Shown here piece by piece: positions 4,806-5,351 of a DNA stretch of 5,351 nucleotides. The stretch covers positions 1-5,351 of the forward strand of contig JAGPEW010000070.1 of assembly GCA_018056825.1 (NCBI GenBank). The letters run 5' to 3'. This DNA is from Candidatus Sordicultor aquaticus. Lineage in GTDB: Bacteria > Atribacterota > Atribacteria > Atribacterales > Caldatribacteriaceae. Position 1 is the stretch's first letter; each line of letters begins with the position of its first letter. The position numbers and the translations under genes are program-made. The notes beneath the pieces were generated by a model. It had not been told where the DNA came from and ran no database searches. It saw only the letters and a list, made by a program, of their open reading frames with translations.

Positions 4806-5351
4806 TACTCTTACCCAGAAAAAGGAGACTTTTTTCCCTCAGGAAGGGAATAAGGTTCGCTTCTATGTTTGTGGTCCTACTGTTTATGATTTAATTCACA
4901 TTGGAAATGCTCGAGTTTTTGTGGTTTTTGATTCTCTGCGTCGTTTTTTAGAACATAAAAGCTTTGAAGTTATAATGGTGCAGAATTTTACCGATATTGA
5001 CGATAAAATCATAAAAAGAGCAGAAGAGTTAGGAGAGAGCCCCAGGGAATTAGCCGAGCGCTATATTGCTGAATACTGGCGCGATGCTGAAAGCTTGAAA
5101 ATACGAAAAGCCACTTTTCATCCTCGGGCTACAGAGCACATTGAAGATATAATCTCTCTCGTGAAAATTCTGGAGGAAAAAGGTTACACTTACGAGAGGG
5201 AAGGAGATATCCTTTTTGATGTTTCTCGGTTTCCTTCCTATGGGAAACTTTCTCGTAAGAATCTGGACGAGTTAGTGGAAGGGGCTCGGGTAGAAGTTAG
5301 GTACAAAAAGAAAAACCCTGCTGATTTTGTACTGTGGAAAAAAGCTAAACC
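4786..5351 (+). CDS. cysS: Cysteine--tRNA ligase, N-terminal part (runs off the window)
   Basis: CysRS, a class I synthetase, attaches cysteine to tRNA(Cys) in the cytoplasm. About 188 codons are present before the window ends, out of roughly 460-480 in the family. The visible part is the catalytic Rossmann domain: FYVCGPTVYD with zinc ligand C29, the HIGH-type motif HIGN at 38-41 followed by AR, NFTDIDDKIIKRA, and the later GYTYEREGDILFDV, YGKLS and NPADFVLWKKAK blocks. The remaining zinc ligands and the KMSKS loop lie beyond the edge. The start ATG lies 20 bases inside gltX; GGGAG (4778-4782) is a close but usable ribosome site. In Bacillus cysE separates gltX from cysS; here the two overlap and cysE is absent. 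I see no frameshift in the visible portion. Confidence 0.95.
   Translation, partial: MEIQLFNTLTQKKETFFPQEGNKVRFYVCGPTVYDLIHIGNARVFVVFDSLRRFLEHKSFEVIMVQNFTDIDDKIIKRAEELGESPRELAERYIAEYWRDAESLKIRKATFHPRATEHIEDIISLVKILEEKGYTYEREGDILFDVSRFPSYGKLSRKNLDELVEGARVEVRYKKKNPADFVLWKKAK

Overview
The window looks like part of a bacterial chromosome from an AT-rich organism. Its proteins are rich in Glu, Lys and Arg, and arginine is mostly AGA/AGG, CGA or CGG. This, together with a membrane PIN-TRAM gene next to MEP-pathway isoprenoid genes and aminoacyl-tRNA synthetases, recalls Firmicutes-like or deep-branching thermophilic/anaerobic bacteria (Atribacterota- or Aerophobota-like lineages are possible). That taxonomic placement is inference and cannot be settled from this window.

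Layout: positions 1-491 hold no convincing gene. The first ~80 bases may be the 3' tail of an upstream gene. They are followed by a 13-bp terminator-like hairpin (120-160) and several more inverted repeats. The last repeat (389-434) ends just upstream of an extended -10 promoter (TGATATAAT, 439-447). From 492 to the right edge, six genes run on the plus strand: membrane PIN-TRAM protein (492-1460), ispD (1485-2177), ispF (2174-2659), an RlpA-family double-psi beta-barrel protein (2623-3372), gltX (3360-4805) and the start of cysS (4786 to the edge). Only the first junction has a gap (24 nt); every later pair overlaps (4, 37, 13 and 20 nt). This strongly suggests one co-transcribed, translationally coupled operon driven from about position 453.

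The operon combines two consecutive-type steps of the MEP isoprenoid pathway (IspD and IspF), charging enzymes for Glu and Cys, a putative membrane RNase and a secreted peptidoglycan-acting enzyme. The order yacL-ispD-ispF-gltX-cysS matches the Bacillus-type cluster, with two differences: an rlpA-like gene sits between ispF and gltX, and cysE is absent between gltX and cysS. I found no wholly new system. The points most worth a second look are the hairpin-rich leader, the rlpA insertion and the N-terminal domain of its product, and non-consensus residues in IspF at the substrate loop and trimer cavity.
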